From positions 1 through 22,151 of the forward strand of contig JAZSQT010000057.1 of assembly GCA_045538075.1 (NCBI GenBank): a stretch of DNA of 22,151 nucleotides, given 5' to 3'. Position numbers and translations under genes: made by a program. Shown here piece by piece: positions 22,016 through 22,151 of the stretch. Within the stretch, counting starts at the first letter, position 1, and each line of letters begins with the position of its first letter. Source of the DNA: JAZSQT01 sp045538075. Its GTDB lineage: Bacteria; Chrysiogenota; Deferribacteres; Deferribacterales; Mucispirillaceae. A model generated the notes under the pieces. The model was not told the origin of the DNA and did no database searches. It saw only the letters and a list, made by a program, of their open reading frames with translations.

Positions 22016-22151
22016 TAATATTTTGTAAAATTATTTAATTTAATTTAATGATATTATATATAATTATTATTCTACATAAAAAAGTGTATATAAGAATATA
22101 TATCATTAAGTCATATAATTGAATTTTGTAATAATAGTAAAAAAATACAAG

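Overview
The window comes from a very AT-rich Gram-negative (diderm) bacterium. The envelope genes (an MsbA-type lipid A flippase, LpxK and two LPS-core-type glycosyltransferases), a small multihaem cytochrome, a chemoreceptor and relics of an indolepyruvate:ferredoxin oxidoreductase point to an anaerobic or microaerobic, motile, possibly host-associated organism. The gene mix and base composition would fit the Deferribacterota (a Mucispirillum-like lineage). That is a guess from general impression, not shown by any marker gene in the window.

Layout. (1) 1-539 is a repeat-rich intergenic region with a long imperfect hairpin (about 40-194), a palindromic dispersed element (301-379) and a decayed second copy. 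(2) 540-2033 (-) is a cytoplasm-facing methyl-accepting chemotaxis protein with a C-terminal CZB zinc-binding domain; an inverted decayed copy of the dispersed repeat lies on its other side (2218-2287). (3) 2451-12868 (+) is one long, tightly packed run of twelve genes: a TroABCD-like metal ABC transporter (binding protein, ATPase, two permeases), a small conserved protein, a Nudix hydrolase, HemW, a tetrahaem cytochrome c, MsbA, a family 9 and a family 2 glycosyltransferase, and LpxK, closed by a strong terminator. (4) 13068-15648 (+) holds a class I/II aminotransferase and a coiled-coil protein with 15-residue tandem repeats. (5) 15654-17425 (-) is a two-gene unit descended from IorA/IorB. 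(6) 17599-18735 (-) has a broken lipoprotein gene and a VapD-type toxin with its probable antitoxin. (7) 18904-19410 (-) has a possible tiny ORF and tRNA-Phe, tRNA-Cys and tRNA-Gly. (8) 19569-20576 (+) is an unknown secreted protein, and 20667-21953 (-) is enolase; the two converge on a bidirectional terminator.

The most unusual feature is that two systems look like retained 'pseudo-systems'. In the metal ABC transporter the binding protein has lost three of four canonical metal ligands, the ATPase has LTHSQ instead of LSGGQ and Glu instead of the Q-loop Gln, and both permeases have lost the conserved His, yet all four frames are open and translationally coupled. In the IorAB-like pair the thiamine diphosphate motif and one ferredoxin cluster are degraded but the frames are again intact. 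These contrast with the nearby lipoprotein gene, which is plainly broken by frame changes and a lost start codon. The second permease also carries a winged-helix C-terminal domain, like the Chlamydia YtgCR fusion.
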